A stretch of DNA of 54,377 nucleotides from an uncultured Mailhella sp. GTDB lineage: Bacteria; Desulfobacterota; Desulfovibrionia; Desulfovibrionales; Desulfovibrionaceae. The stretch is from contig CALUTB010000005.1 in assembly GCA_944323575.1 (NCBI GenBank), positions 1-54,377 on the forward strand. The letters are read 5' to 3'. The position numbers were made by a program, and so were the translations under genes. The notes under the pieces are model-generated. The model did no database searches. It had not been told where the DNA came from and was given only the letters and a program-made list of their open reading frames with translations. Below, piece by piece: positions 18,516-27,434 of this stretch. Position 1 is the first letter of the stretch. Each line of letters begins with the position of its first letter.

Positions 18516-19090
18516 GGATTACTATCCTTCCGCCCTTCAAGAGCACGGGCAAACGCACGTACCCTGTCCTGCGCCCCGGCATCCCGCGCAAGATCCTGCG
18601 GACCGTCCAGTCCGTACAGACACAGCGGTTCCGTCCATGCAAGACCAAGCGCCAACGCCATGTAGCGAAGCGTCCGTTCCGCGCCCTCAAAGAGCTTCAC
18701 TCCGCGCGGCCGGGCGCCATAGAGTACGGCCGTCAGCACTTGTCCTGCGCCGGGCTTGTCTTCGCCGAACCAGAACCGCTGGGAGCGGTCCACCCAGGCC
18801 TTGGCCTGAGCCGGGAGATGGTAGAAATACACAGGAGAGATGATGACCCCGATTCCGGCCCTGCAAAGTTCCCGGAACAGCGGCCTTGCTCCGTCCCCCG
18901 GCCCGTCGAGCTGGCATTCGCCCGGATGATCCGAACAGTACCCGCAGGAAATGCACGGTCGTACCTTCTCGTCGACAATGCGTCTCGTCAGCACTTGCCC
19001 GGACAGCGACGAGGCGAGCAGCCGGGCGATCAGATCGCCGTTGCCGCCTTTTCTCGGACTGCACGAGGCAAGAAAAACGGAAGATGCCAT
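18500..19090 (-). CDS. NAD(P)H-dependent FMN reductase / flavodoxin-fold iron-sulfur flavoprotein-like
   Basis: This flavodoxin-like protein has 196 residues, starting at the ATG at 19090 (MASSVFLASCSPRKGGNGD), preceded by GGAG. The SCSPRKGGN loop binds the FMN phosphate. CISCGYCSDHPGECQL is a compact cysteine motif like that of multimeric flavodoxin/iron-sulfur flavoproteins, and SPVYFYHLPAQAKAWVDR is the conserved flavin contact. It probably donates electrons to an unknown acceptor. It is coupled to comF downstream and follows the MBL hydrolase. Confidence 0.82.
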   Translation of the reverse strand: MASSVFLASCSPRKGGNGDLIARLLASSLSGQVLTRRIVDEKVRPCISCGYCSDHPGECQLDGPGDGARPLFRELCRAGIGVIISPVYFYHLPAQAKAWVDRSQRFWFGEDKPGAGQVLTAVLYGARPRGVKLFEGAERTLRYMALALGLAWTEPLCLYGLDGPQDLARDAGAQDRVRAFARALEGRKDSNPCLPT

Positions 19091-19110
19091 TTTTTCTCCA
19101 AAGGAGAAGC

Positions 19111-19731
19111 TCATCCCTGCGCGCGGCAGAAATCGTTGTGCACGGCTTCATACCCGACGCTGGTTTCCGGCCCGTGACCGGGAAGGACCATCACGTTTCC
19201 GGGCAGAGTGTAGATGTTTTCCCTGATGGAACGCATGAGTTTCTCTGCATTTCCGCCCGGAAGATCGGACCGCCCCACGGAACGGAAAAAGAGCAGATCC
19301 CCTGTAATCACCAGTCCGAGTTCGGCAAAATAGTAACACAGACTGCCCTCGGAGTGACCGGGAGTATGGATGACCCGGCAGGAAAGTCCCCCCCATGTCA
19401 CGTCGCCCGGAGCAAGGATCCGGGCATCAAAGGGTTTCAGGTTCATGCCGAAGCACATCCCCTTGCACAGAAGAAGGGAACGCTCCTGCCAGTCCTGTTC
19501 GCCGACAAAGGGAACAACGCCCGTAGCAGCGGCAAGATCGGCGCAGCCGATGCAGTGATCGCAGTGCAGGTGCGTAAGCGCCACGGCGCGGAGCGTGAGA
19601 TGATTGCCGGCGAGGTTCTTCAACACAAGATCGGTGTCGTCCGAAGGGTCGAAGACCACGGCGTCTCTGCCGTTGTGGACGATATAGCAGTTTGCTTCCA
19701 GAGGGCCGAAGGGAAGAGTGATGACGGGCAT
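19111..19731 (-). CDS. MBL-fold hydrolase (glyoxalase II-like)
   Basis: This metallo-beta-lactamase-fold hydrolase has 206 residues from the ATG at 19731, preceded by AGGAGA. The metal motif is LTHLHCDHCIG (HxHxDH), followed by HTPGHSEGS, ITGDLLF and LPGHGPET, the four standard metal-site segments. This compact form is typical of hydroxyacylglutathione-hydrolase-like proteins whose substrate is unknown. Genes in this block lie close together and run in the same direction. Confidence 0.85.
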   Translation of the reverse strand: MPVITLPFGPLEANCYIVHNGRDAVVFDPSDDTDLVLKNLAGNHLTLRAVALTHLHCDHCIGCADLAAATGVVPFVGEQDWQERSLLLCKGMCFGMNLKPFDARILAPGDVTWGGLSCRVIHTPGHSEGSLCYYFAELGLVITGDLLFFRSVGRSDLPGGNAEKLMRSIRENIYTLPGNVMVLPGHGPETSVGYEAVHNDFCRAQG

Positions 19732-19792
19732 GGGAATCTCCTGAAAAACTGTGCTTTCAGGTCGGATGTATCTTTTTTGACGCCGTTGCGCA

Positions 19793-19825
19793 ATGACGGG
19801 CACCGGATATTCCGGCCCCCGTCAT
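19793..19825 (-). promoter_or_regulatory. Hairpin downstream of pdxT
   Basis: ATGACGGG (19793-19800) and CCCGTCAT (19818-19825) form an 8-bp stem, with an extra CCGGA/TCCGG stem inside the loop. It sits just after pdxT on the minus strand. There is no immediate T-tract, so it is a weak terminator or processing site. Confidence 0.45.
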
Positions 19826-19839
19826 CGACAATACGCCGT

Positions 19840-20493
19840 TCAGATTCCCATGGCCGGACGATTGTCCTTCCACTTCCGGCACATATCGAGAAAGAACGCA
19901 TGAAAACGCTCATCCTGCGTAAGTTCAGGATGAAAGGCGGCTCCCAGGACGTTACCCTGCCGGACGGCCACGGGAAGCGGGCCTTCCGGTCCGTCCACAC
20001 GGGCAAGCACGTCCACATCCGTGCCGCAGGACACGATGACGGGCGCCCGGATGAACACGGCCCGGCAGTTTTCCGCCACGCCCCTGACCGGAAACTCCGT
20101 TTCAAAGCTGTCGATCTGCCGCCCGAAGGCGTTGCGCCGGACGCGGGCATCGAGAAGGCCCAGTCCGGGCTGCGTCAGAAGTCGTCCGTCCGGTCCTTCC
20201 ACCTCGCGGCAGAGCAGAATAAGCCCTGCGCAGGTGCCGAACAGGGGCATCCCCCTGCGCCCGCACTCCCGCAAGGGTTCCAGCAGATGCCAGTCCGTGA
20301 GCAGGCGCCCCATGGTCGTGCTCTCTCCGCCCGGAAGAACGATACCGTCGAACCGTTCCAGTCCGCCGAAGGCCGACGTGTCGAACGGACGGCGTATTTC
20401 CGTAACCTCGGCACCGCAGCGCTCAAGCATGAGCCGGTGCTCACGGAACGCACCCTGCAGCGCCAGCACGCCGATATGAAGTGGCTCTACCAT
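19840..20493 (-). CDS. pdxT: Pyridoxal 5'-phosphate synthase glutaminase subunit
   Basis: PdxT releases ammonia from glutamine for PdxS in the DXP-independent vitamin B6 route. It has 217 residues. [11 protein letters not shown] and [14 protein letters not shown] match the family, the catalytic cysteine is in [11 protein letters not shown], and the His-Glu pair is in [10 protein letters not shown]. The ATG at 20493 overlaps the end of pdxS by a few bases and follows GGAG, so translation is coupled. Confidence 0.96.
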   Translation of the reverse strand: MVEPLHIGVLALQGAFREHRLMLERCGAEVTEIRRPFDTSAFGGLERFDGIVLPGGESTTMGRLLTDWHLLEPLRECGRRGMPLFGTCAGLILLCREVEGPDGRLLTQPGLGLLDARVRRNAFGRQIDSFETEFPVRGVAENCRAVFIRAPVIVSCGTDVDVLARVDGPEGPLPVAVRQGNVLGAAFHPELTQDERFHAFFLDMCRKWKDNRPAMGI

Positions 20494-21368
20494 CCCCGCT
20501 CCTGCATACGCTGCTCCGGCGCGATGGAGGATATTTCCAGCCCGGGCATGGCATCGCCGAGACCTTCCGAAACTTCCGCCAGCACGGCAGGATCGTTGTA
20601 GTTGGTGGTTGCGGCGACAATGGCCTTGGCAAAGGCCGCCGGATCAGCCGACTTGAAAATGCCCGAACCGACGAAGATGCCGTCGCAGCCGAGCTGCATC
20701 ATCAGCGCGGCATCCGCAGGCGTGGATATGCCGCCCGCCGCAAAATTGACCACGGGAAGTCCGCCATTTTCCCGTACGATGTTGAGAAGTTCCAGAGGCG
20801 CTCCCAGTTCCTTGGCATAGCCGGGCACTTCCTCTTCGGGCAGGGAAAGAAGGTGGCGCAGCTGGCCGGTCACCATGCGGATATGCCGCACGGCCTCAAC
20901 CACATTGCCCGTACCGGGTTCCCCCTTGGTACGGATCATGGCCGCGCCCTCGGCGATTCTGCGCAGTGCTTCGCCGAGATTGCGTGCGCCGCAGACAAAG
21001 GGCACACGAAAGTCGTGCTTGTTCAGATGATACTTATCGTCCGCCGGGGTGAGCACTTCGCTCTCGTCGATGTAATCCACGCCGAGATGCTCGAGAATGC
21101 GGGCTTCAGTGATATGGCCGATGCGCACCTTGGCCATGACGGGAATGGTCACCGCCTCCATGATGCGCTTGACGATGACCGGATCAGCCATGCGGGCCAC
21201 GCCGCCCGCCCGGCGTATGTCTGCCGGAACCCGTTCCAGAGCCATGACGGCACAGGCTCCGGCCTCCTGAGCAATAACGGCCTGCTCCGGCGTGGTCACG
21301 TCCATGATGACGCCGCCCTTGAGCATCTGTGCCAGTCCCGTCTTCAATCTCAAGGTTCCCTTTTCCAT
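20487..21368 (-). CDS. pdxS: Pyridoxal 5'-phosphate synthase lyase subunit
   Basis: PdxS builds PLP from ribose 5-phosphate, glyceraldehyde 3-phosphate and ammonia as a dodecamer with PdxT. It has 293 residues. [22 protein letters not shown], the catalytic lysine segment [11 protein letters not shown], and [20 protein letters not shown] match the family closely. The ATG at 21368 has AAGGAG at good spacing. It is divergent from a MocR-type regulator with a cluster of TGTCA/TGACA motifs between them. Confidence 0.97.
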   Translation of the reverse strand: MEKGTLRLKTGLAQMLKGGVIMDVTTPEQAVIAQEAGACAVMALERVPADIRRAGGVARMADPVIVKRIMEAVTIPVMAKVRIGHITEARILEHLGVDYIDESEVLTPADDKYHLNKHDFRVPFVCGARNLGEALRRIAEGAAMIRTKGEPGTGNVVEAVRHIRMVTGQLRHLLSLPEEEVPGYAKELGAPLELLNIVRENGGLPVVNFAAGGISTPADAALMMQLGCDGIFVGSGIFKSADPAAFAKAIVAATTNYNDPAVLAEVSEGLGDAMPGLEISSIAPEQRMQERGW

Positions 21369-21492
21369 AGCAAACACTCCTTGTTTCTGCGGCAGATGCC
21401 GCCGTTTCAGCCCGTCGGCCTTCCGACTGCAGGCTACGGATACGGTCGTATCCTTCGCCCTTGCTCTTTGCCAGAAAATGCGGCAATACAGA

Positions 21493-21547
21493 GACAATAA
21501 ATATTGTCACCATGACATTATGACACGCTCAGCTGCAATTCATGTCA
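21493..21547. promoter_or_regulatory. Candidate MocR operator cluster between pdxS and its regulator
   Basis: GACAATA-AA-TATTGTC (21493-21508) is a perfect 7-bp inverted repeat. TGTCA (21505-21509), TGACA (21513-21517 and 21521-21525) and TGTCA (21543-21547) give direct and inverted copies of one pentamer within 55 bases. PdxR-type regulators are known to use combinations of direct and inverted repeats, so this is a good candidate site; binding is inferred. Confidence 0.55.
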
Positions 21548-21570
21548 TTTCGCGGAAAAAGGGAAAAACC

Positions 21571-23016
21571 ATGCTGCAGATCATGAAGAACCTGTATGAG
21601 GAATCCTCCGCTTCCTGCCGCTATCAGCGCATAGCGGCCGCCATCGAGGAAGGCCTGCGCCGCAATCTGCTGAAGGCGGGCGACGCCCTACCCACCCAGC
21701 GGGCTCTTGCCGGAGCCCTGCGCCTTACCGTGGGCACGGTCACCCACGGCTACAGCGAGGCGGCAAGGCGGGGACTCATCACCGGCGTTACGGGGCGGGG
21801 AACCTTCGTTGCCTCCGCGGTATCGGACGTGGACGTTCTGCCGCCGCCCGCGCCTCTGCCTCCGGCCACCGAATGGCCGGGAGCGGACACGAGTCGGGCA
21901 TCTTCCGAAACGTTTTCAGGCGATACGGAACTGCGCTGGAATCTCGGTTTCATCGCGCCGTTCGAACACCTCAACCCGACGCTGCATTCTGCACTGGAGG
22001 ATCTGACAAAGTCTGCGGACGCCCGCACGCTGGCCGAACTTCAGAGCTATCACCGCCCGGCGGGCATGGAACGCCATCGCACGGCAGGCGCCGTCTGGGC
22101 CGAAAAATACGGCGTACACGTTTCTGCGCGCGATCTTCTGATATGTGCCGGTTCCCAGCACGCGCTCATGACCATACTGACCACGCTCTGCGCTCCCGGC
22201 GACCGCATCGCCGTGGAAACGCTGAGTTACCCGCTGCTGCGCCAGCTTTCCTGGCGGCTGCGCCTGCCGCTCTGCCCTGTGCGTACGGATGCCTGCGGCA
22301 TGCTGCCCGACGCTCTGGATGCCGCCTGCAGAAGCGGCGGAGTGAAGGCCGTCTATCTCATGCCGTCATGCCGCAATCCCACGCTCACGCGAATGCCCGA
22401 GGCCCGCAGAAAAGACATCGTGGAAGTATGCCGCAGGCACGACGTACTCATCATCGAAGACGACGTCTACGCCCTGGCCCTGAACAGAACGCATGCCGCG
22501 CCGCCTCTGGCCGCTCTTGCTCCTGAAAGAACCTGCTTCATCGCCGCCACCAGCGAAATTCTCGGCGGCGGACTGCGCGTGGCCTATCTCTGCCCGCCGC
22601 AGCATCTGATCGAGGAGCTGGAAAGAACCATATCCTACACCATTTCCATGGTTCCTCCGCTCATGGCCGAACTGGCCTTCCGCTGGATCACCGACGGCAC
22701 GGCCGACCGCGTGCTTCAGGCAAAGCGGGACGAAGCGGAAATCCGCAATGCGCTGGTTCGCGACATTCTGGACGGCCATCCGCTTCTGTCCCGGCCCACG
22801 GGCTTCTTCTGCTGGCTGAGTCTTCCCGAATCCTGGACCGGCCTGAAGCTTGCCGCAGCAGCAAAGGAAAAAGGCGTGCTCGTCGCGGAAGGCGAACATT
22901 TCCGCATGACGCCGTCGGCAGTCGAAAACGGCGTGCGCCTTGCGCTCGGCGGCGTGCCGGACAGAGAAAATCTGGCCGAAGCCGTGCGCATCATCGCCGA
23001 TCTGCTTGAAGGGTGA
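21571..23016 (+). CDS. MocR/PdxR-type regulator (GntR HTH plus aminotransferase domain)
   Basis: This 481-residue protein has an N-terminal GntR winged helix (about 10-75: LKAGDALPTQRALAGALRLTVGTVTHGY) and a C-terminal fold-type I aminotransferase-like domain. Next to pdxST it is a natural candidate for the PLP-sensing activator PdxR. The odd point is the segment AATSEILGGGLRVAYLCPP: MocR proteins normally read SKxLxPxLRxGY here, with the lysine forming the PLP aldimine, but this one has glutamate (codon GAA). The EDDVYAL tyrosine segment is kept. It may bind PLP non-covalently or sense another ligand. Confidence 0.85.
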   Translation: MLQIMKNLYEESSASCRYQRIAAAIEEGLRRNLLKAGDALPTQRALAGALRLTVGTVTHGYSEAARRGLITGVTGRGTFVASAVSDVDVLPPPAPLPPATEWPGADTSRASSETFSGDTELRWNLGFIAPFEHLNPTLHSALEDLTKSADARTLAELQSYHRPAGMERHRTAGAVWAEKYGVHVSARDLLICAGSQHALMTILTTLCAPGDRIAVETLSYPLLRQLSWRLRLPLCPVRTDACGMLPDALDAACRSGGVKAVYLMPSCRNPTLTRMPEARRKDIVEVCRRHDVLIIEDDVYALALNRTHAAPPLAALAPERTCFIAATSEILGGGLRVAYLCPPQHLIEELERTISYTISMVPPLMAELAFRWITDGTADRVLQAKRDEAEIRNALVRDILDGHPLLSRPTGFFCWLSLPESWTGLKLAAAAKEKGVLVAEGEHFRMTPSAVENGVRLALGGVPDRENLAEAVRIIADLLEG

Positions 23017-23084
23017 GCCGCTTTCTCCTGCAGGCTCGTCACAGGCGTCACAAGACCAAGGCTCCGTCATTGACGTCCTCTTCC

Positions 23085-23113
23085 GAGACGCTATGATAAA
23101 ACGTCTCTATCAT
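23085..23113 (+). promoter_or_regulatory. Interlocking inverted repeats in the tauE leader
   Basis: GAGACG (23085-23090) pairs with CGTCTC (23102-23107), and ATGATA (23093-23098) pairs with TATCAT (23108-23113). The two dyads interleave immediately upstream of the AGGAG site. The zero-length third loop makes a true pseudoknot unlikely. Mutually exclusive hairpins or a protein operator are more reasonable. Confidence 0.4.
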
Positions 23114-23127
23114 CAGGAGAAAAGGTT

Positions 23128-23925
23128 ATGCTCACCGCAATGATTCTTTATTGTGTTCTCGGCGCAGTCGCCGGTCTTCTGGCCGGTCTTCTCGGCATAG
23201 GCGGCGGCGCCGTGGTGGTGCCCATGCTCGTTTTCGCCTTCCAGTGGCTGAACATCTCGCCGGAAGTGGCCATGCACATGGCCGTGGGTACCTCGCTGGG
23301 CAGCATCATGTTCACGGCCGTGTCCAGCGCCCTTGCTCACCACAGACACGGCAGCGTGGACTGGAGCGTCTTTCGCTGCATCTCCCTCGGCATTCTCATC
23401 GGCACCTACGGCGGCACCTTCATCGCCGCCCGCATCCCCGCCCGCTATCTTCAGATGTTCTTCGTGATCTTTCTGTACTATGTGGCCACCAATATGCTGC
23501 TGAACAAGAAGCCCGCCGCCAGCCGCACCCTGCCCGGCTTTGCCGGAATGACGGGGGCGGGACTCTTCATCGGCGCCGTTTCCAGTCTTGTGGGCATAGG
23601 CGGCGGCACGCTCTCAGTTCCCTTTCTCGTCTGGCACAACGTGGATATGCGCCGGGCCGTGGGAACGTCTGCCGCCATAGGATTTCCCATCGCCTTTGCC
23701 GGCTGCCTCGGCTTCATCTGCAACGGCTGGAACGCACCGGGACTGCCGGAATATTCGCTGGGCTTCGTCTATCTTCCCGCGCTTGCGGGCATCGTCGCCG
23801 TCAGCATGCTCACCGCTCCCATCGGCGCCGGTATCGCGCACAAGCTCCCCGTGCCGAAGCTCAAGAAATTCTTTGCCTGCTTCCTGTACGTCATTGCCAC
23901 CAAAATGCTGCTGGACGTTCTGTAG
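23128..23925 (+). CDS. TauE/SafE-family permease (DUF81)
   Basis: This 265-residue inner-membrane protein has about eight transmembrane helices in two repeats, each beginning with the family's glycine motif (LLGIGGGAVVVPML and LVGIGGGTLSVPFL). TauE/SafE members export sulfite, sulfoacetate or other small anions or sulfur compounds. Substrate is not fixed by sequence, but the genome also encodes a sulfite-releasing lyase at 38750, so a sulfur anion is reasonable. The ATG at 23128 follows AGGAGAAAAGG. It ends at a strong bidirectional terminator. Confidence 0.88.
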   Translation: MLTAMILYCVLGAVAGLLAGLLGIGGGAVVVPMLVFAFQWLNISPEVAMHMAVGTSLGSIMFTAVSSALAHHRHGSVDWSVFRCISLGILIGTYGGTFIAARIPARYLQMFFVIFLYYVATNMLLNKKPAASRTLPGFAGMTGAGLFIGAVSSLVGIGGGTLSVPFLVWHNVDMRRAVGTSAAIGFPIAFAGCLGFICNGWNAPGLPEYSLGFVYLPALAGIVAVSMLTAPIGAGIAHKLPVPKLKKFFACFLYVIATKMLLDVL

Positions 23926-23945
23926 AAACGCACCACGCTGAAGCA

Positions 23946-23982
23946 AGAAAGGGCCGCAGTCTTTCGGACTGCGGCCCTTTCT
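23946..23982. terminator. Bidirectional terminator between tauE and lysO
   Basis: AGAAAGGGCCGCAGTC and GACTGCGGCCCTTTCT form a 16-bp perfect stem with a short loop; A-rich and T-rich edges allow use in both directions by the two convergent genes. Confidence 0.85.
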
Positions 23983-24009
23983 ATTACGGCAACAACAGAC
24001 GTCTCTTTC

Positions 24010-24936
24010 TCACCGCAGAGCCATAAGCAACGGTACGATGACCGGAACCAGAAGCGTAAGCGCCATTCCGGAAAACACCGCCAGAATGGCACAGCGTTCT
24101 CCGCTCACCTGCGCGATGACAGGAAGACATGTATCCATGGCCGCCGCTCCTCCCGCGAGCACAGGACCGAGTTTTCCCGTCAGCCGCACGATAAGAGGCG
24201 GCAGAAGAAGCGCAAGAGCCTCATGAACCATGTTGGAAAGCAGCGCCACCGAACCGAGCGCAGGATCCCCGAGTCTGGTGATGATGACGGTGGCCAGACT
24301 GTAGTAGCCGAACCCCGCCCCTACGGCCAGCGATTCCGGAAGAGAAAGCTCGGAAAAACCGGAAAGAACAAGCCAGGCGAGCGTGCTTCCGCAAAGCGTA
24401 CCGGCCACCACTCCCAGGGGAATGAGCAGTATGCGTCCCCGAAGCTCCCGTACGATACCGAGCGCCTTCAGATCAAACCCCACGGTCATGCCCGCCAGAA
24501 CCAGCAGCAGATAAAGCACCCATACCGCTGCGTCCGCCGCCGCCACGTTCTGCGGCAACACCCGCAGCCAGCCGATGAGAAGCCCTGCGATAAAGAATCC
24601 CAGCGCGATGAAGGACCCGCGGCTTCCACCGCGTTCCGTACCGGATGCCGTGTCCCGTCCAGCGTCGTATTCAGGAAAGGCATAACGCCCGAGCAGTCTG
24701 GCCGCGACGAAGCAACCCGTCACGGAAAATGAACTGATGAGCACGGCATACAGTCCGAGACTGCTCAGCTGTCCAAGCAGAGCATCATCCAGACCGAGCG
24801 AGAGTCCAAGAAAAAAAAGCATGATGCGCACGGTCCAGCCGAGCGCCGCATTGGCGAGCTTCACCACGGACGCCCTGCGCCGCAGAAGCCATCCCGCAGG
24901 AATCCCCCCCGCGATAAGTCCCATTTCCAGAAGCAT
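24010..24936 (-). CDS. lysO: Lysine exporter LysO family (DUF340)
   Basis: This inner-membrane exporter of about 308 residues has roughly eight helices. The conserved core GYYSLATVIITRLGDPALGSVALLSNMVHE closely resembles LysO (YbjE), which exports lysine and thialysine in E. coli, and RIMLFFLGLSLGLDDALL is the N-terminal DUF340 segment. I chose the ATG at 24936 because AGGGG lies six bases upstream; in-frame ATGs reach to 24963. It is convergent with tauE. Confidence 0.85.
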   Translation of the reverse strand: MLLEMGLIAGGIPAGWLLRRRASVVKLANAALGWTVRIMLFFLGLSLGLDDALLGQLSSLGLYAVLISSFSVTGCFVAARLLGRYAFPEYDAGRDTASGTERGGSRGSFIALGFFIAGLLIGWLRVLPQNVAAADAAVWVLYLLLVLAGMTVGFDLKALGIVRELRGRILLIPLGVVAGTLCGSTLAWLVLSGFSELSLPESLAVGAGFGYYSLATVIITRLGDPALGSVALLSNMVHEALALLLPPLIVRLTGKLGPVLAGGAAAMDTCLPVIAQVSGERCAILAVFSGMALTLLVPVIVPLLMALR

Positions 24937-25081
24937 GATCATCCCCTGCATCGTACCGGACACGGCGAACGGGACGCAAAGAACGCCACCTCATCCATAC
25001 GACGCGCATCCTTTGATGCGGGCATCCCGAGACGGTCGCGCGACGCACATGCACCAGGATGCCCTTCCGTAAACAATGAAA

Positions 25082-25804
25082 TCAGCGAACCCTGCCGTAT
25101 CTCAGCCAGGCTGCTCCCTCTTCCAGCGCTCTTGCTTCTTCAAGAGAAAAAGCGGCAGTCACGCTGCGGTCGAACAGACTTCCGTCACCGTCCTTTGCGG
25201 TGACCGGCATCATGACAAGACTCAGCTCATCGATGAGATCCGCCCGGAGAAAGGCTCCGTTCAACAGACTTCCGCCCTCCAGAAGAAGACGTCGTATGCC
25301 GAAGATTTCCTTCAGCTTGCGGAGGGCCAGCGGCAGATCGATCTCATCCTTTCCCGCGAAAATATAGGACACTCCGACGCCGTGAAGATAGGAAAGACAT
25401 GCCTGTGGCACGCTTTCGCAGAGGACTTCCACAATATGAGCGCCCCCGTAACCCGGATCCTCATCCTTGATATGGGACGTCTTCCAACCCAGACTGCCAT
25501 GTCTGTCGAATGCCACGGCAAAAAAAGAGGCATTCTCATCGGCCACGTGATCCATGGGAGGAATGACGGAACCGTCGAAACGGGAAAGATCCGGCCTGTG
25601 TCCCAGCGTGAAGCTCTCCTCCATGGTCACGCGACCGCAGGCAAAGGCACCGGCCCCGTACTCCCGGTTGATGCGGTAATACGCCCGGGTTGCCGCCTCA
25701 CACTGAGGCAGACGAAGAAAATCTCCCGTCACTCTGCCGTCCAGCGACATGGACATATGGCAGATGACGAAAGGTCTGTCCTGCGCCTTCACGGCATCTC
25801 TCAT
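25082..25804 (-). CDS. RibD C-terminal/dihydrofolate-reductase-like protein
   Basis: This 240-residue protein has the RibD-C/DHFR-like fold: FVICHMSMSLDGRVTGDF at the N-terminus, FACGRVTMEESF, and IRRLLLEGGSLLNGAFLRADLIDELSLVM, the family's NADPH and substrate segments. These match stand-alone reductases related to the riboflavin enzyme RibD, but without the deaminase half. The physiological substrate is unknown. The ATG at 25804 has GGAGGAA upstream. It is a single gene between lysO and the FadL-like porin. Confidence 0.85.
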   Translation of the reverse strand: MRDAVKAQDRPFVICHMSMSLDGRVTGDFLRLPQCEAATRAYYRINREYGAGAFACGRVTMEESFTLGHRPDLSRFDGSVIPPMDHVADENASFFAVAFDRHGSLGWKTSHIKDEDPGYGGAHIVEVLCESVPQACLSYLHGVGVSYIFAGKDEIDLPLALRKLKEIFGIRRLLLEGGSLLNGAFLRADLIDELSLVMMPVTAKDGDGSLFDRSVTAAFSLEEARALEEGAAWLRYGRVR

Positions 25805-25987
25805 CGAATTCCTCCACACTGACGACTCCCGGGCAGCATCGCCACGGGGAAAAGGGGAAAAACGGCCGGGAACATCCTTCCGGCGGCCATGGTGTTGAAC
25901 ATGTGACGCCCTCCTTCCCCCCAAAACGGCCGTCACCGCGACATATTACCTGATCGAAGGAAAAAGGCCAGAGGTGAAACGCCAAGA

Positions 25988-26022
25988 AAAAAGGCCCTAC
26001 CCGACGGGAAAGGGCCTTTCTC
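25988..26022 (-). terminator. Terminator of the FadL-like porin gene
   Basis: AAAGGCCCT and AGGGCCTTT flank a short loop. On the minus strand the stem is followed by TTTTTTCTT. It lies about 20 bases after the stop codon at 26040. Confidence 0.85.
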
Positions 26023-26039
26023 ATACGAAAAAGGAACAA

Positions 26040-27434
26040 TCAGAATTTATAGCCCACGGTCAGGCCGAAATTATGGGCATAGCTGTTGTGCGCCTTGCCG
26101 GCGTAGGTATTAATGAGGGCATTGCCCCCCTGCTCGCCAGCACGATTCTTATAGTTGATATCCCGTACGTCAATATACATATAGGCAAGATCAAGGGTCC
26201 AGTTCTCGTACTTGAAGCCCGCGCCCAAGGTATAGTAGTTGCGTCCGTTGGAAGGCACGAGGTAGTCGTAGCAGTTGGTATCCTGCAAAGGCGAGGTCTC
26301 ATAGGTGAAACCGGCGCGCAGAGTCAGCCAGTCGATGGGAGCGTATTCCACGCCGAAGGTGAAGGCCCAGGTGTCGCGCCAGTTCTTCTGCTCGAAGAAC
26401 TTCGGCGTAGTATCGCTATGCATGTTAATGGTGAGATTACGGTAGCGGCTCCACACGGTGTAGGCCACATCACCTTCAAAACTCAGGTTGGGCAGAGGCT
26501 TGTACATCACGCCGAGGGTGATCACGTCGGGAATGGAGAGCTTGCCGTCGGCATTGCAGTTCTGCATAAGTCCCTTCAACTGGCCAAGGGCCCTACCTTC
26601 TCCGCTGAACCGGAAACGGGCACTGCCGTCAAAGGTCATGTCTTCGCTGGCACGATAGGTAAGCCCGGCGCTCCACTGATCGTTGAAGCGGGCATGCAGG
26701 CCGAAGTTGTAACCGAAGGCGTAACCGTTTTCAGCATGGATACGCGCGTCGGCATGTCCTACACCCATGTCCATTGCACCAAGATTCAGGTTGTACTGCT
26801 CGTTCAGGCTGAGATACCCCCAAGTGTAGCTCACACCGGCGCTCACCGACCAGATGTCGTTGATCTTGTAGGCGATGTTGGGGTTGATGGTACTGGAAAG
26901 CAACGTCACAGACTTGATGCCGCTGGACAGCAATGGCATTTCAGGAGGAAGAGGCGTATTGGCCGACCGGGCCGTCCAGTTGTCCGGGAACTGGGAACCG
27001 AGGCCGTAACGAGTAAAGGCGCCGATGCCGAACCACCACTTGTCGTTGAGCTGATGGGTCAGGTAGAAATGAGGAATGGGCCAGGCCTGATCGGAAGAGG
27101 AAACGGTTTTGCCGTTATCGTAACGGGTGAGATCAAAGTTCAGCATGGACACGGCAAGGCCCATCTGCGTGGCGGTGCCGGGAATCTGCGTGATGCCTGC
27201 GGGGTTGTAGGCCACGGCGGAGGGATCGTCCGCACGGGCCACCATGCCGCCGCCGGCGCCGCCGCCGAGGGCCATGCCTCGGGCGCTCCATTCGGTGATG
27301 GCAAAACCTTCGGCGTGAGCGCCGGAAACGGAACCCGCCACCAGCCCGAAGGAAAGCAGGGCTGCGGCGGCAAATCTGGCCTGACGACGCGCGGCACAAA
27401 AGACCCCGCGCATCACATTGAGAGATACGTTCAT
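26040..27434 (-). CDS. OmpP1/FadL/TodX-family outer-membrane transporter
   Basis: This 14-strand outer-membrane channel for hydrophobic compounds such as fatty acids has 464 residues. A long signal peptide ends near residue 42 (VSGAHA), and the mature N-terminus EGFAITEWSARGMALGGG followed by AYNPAGITQIPG is the diagnostic FadL hatch region with its NPAG motif. The protein ends in LTVGYKF with a terminal Phe. The ATG at 27434 follows GAGG. It is monocistronic, with a 380-base upstream region and its own terminator. Confidence 0.92.
   Translation of the reverse strand: MNVSLNVMRGVFCAARRQARFAAAALLSFGLVAGSVSGAHAEGFAITEWSARGMALGGGAGGGMVARADDPSAVAYNPAGITQIPGTATQMGLAVSMLNFDLTRYDNGKTVSSSDQAWPIPHFYLTHQLNDKWWFGIGAFTRYGLGSQFPDNWTARSANTPLPPEMPLLSSGIKSVTLLSSTINPNIAYKINDIWSVSAGVSYTWGYLSLNEQYNLNLGAMDMGVGHADARIHAENGYAFGYNFGLHARFNDQWSAGLTYRASEDMTFDGSARFRFSGEGRALGQLKGLMQNCNADGKLSIPDVITLGVMYKPLPNLSFEGDVAYTVWSRYRNLTINMHSDTTPKFFEQKNWRDTWAFTFGVEYAPIDWLTLRAGFTYETSPLQDTNCYDYLVPSNGRNYYTLGAGFKYENWTLDLAYMYIDVRDINYKNRAGEQGGNALINTYAGKAHNSYAHNFGLTVGYKF

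Noticed and set aside
18886..20601. 571-residue + strand frame across the flavoprotein, MBL hydrolase and pdxT genes
   Set aside because: It spans three well-supported genes on the opposite strand and has low-complexity Arg/His content.
23085..23113. True H-type pseudoknot in the tauE leader
   Set aside because: The second loop needed to cross a 6-bp stem has zero length, so both stems cannot form together.
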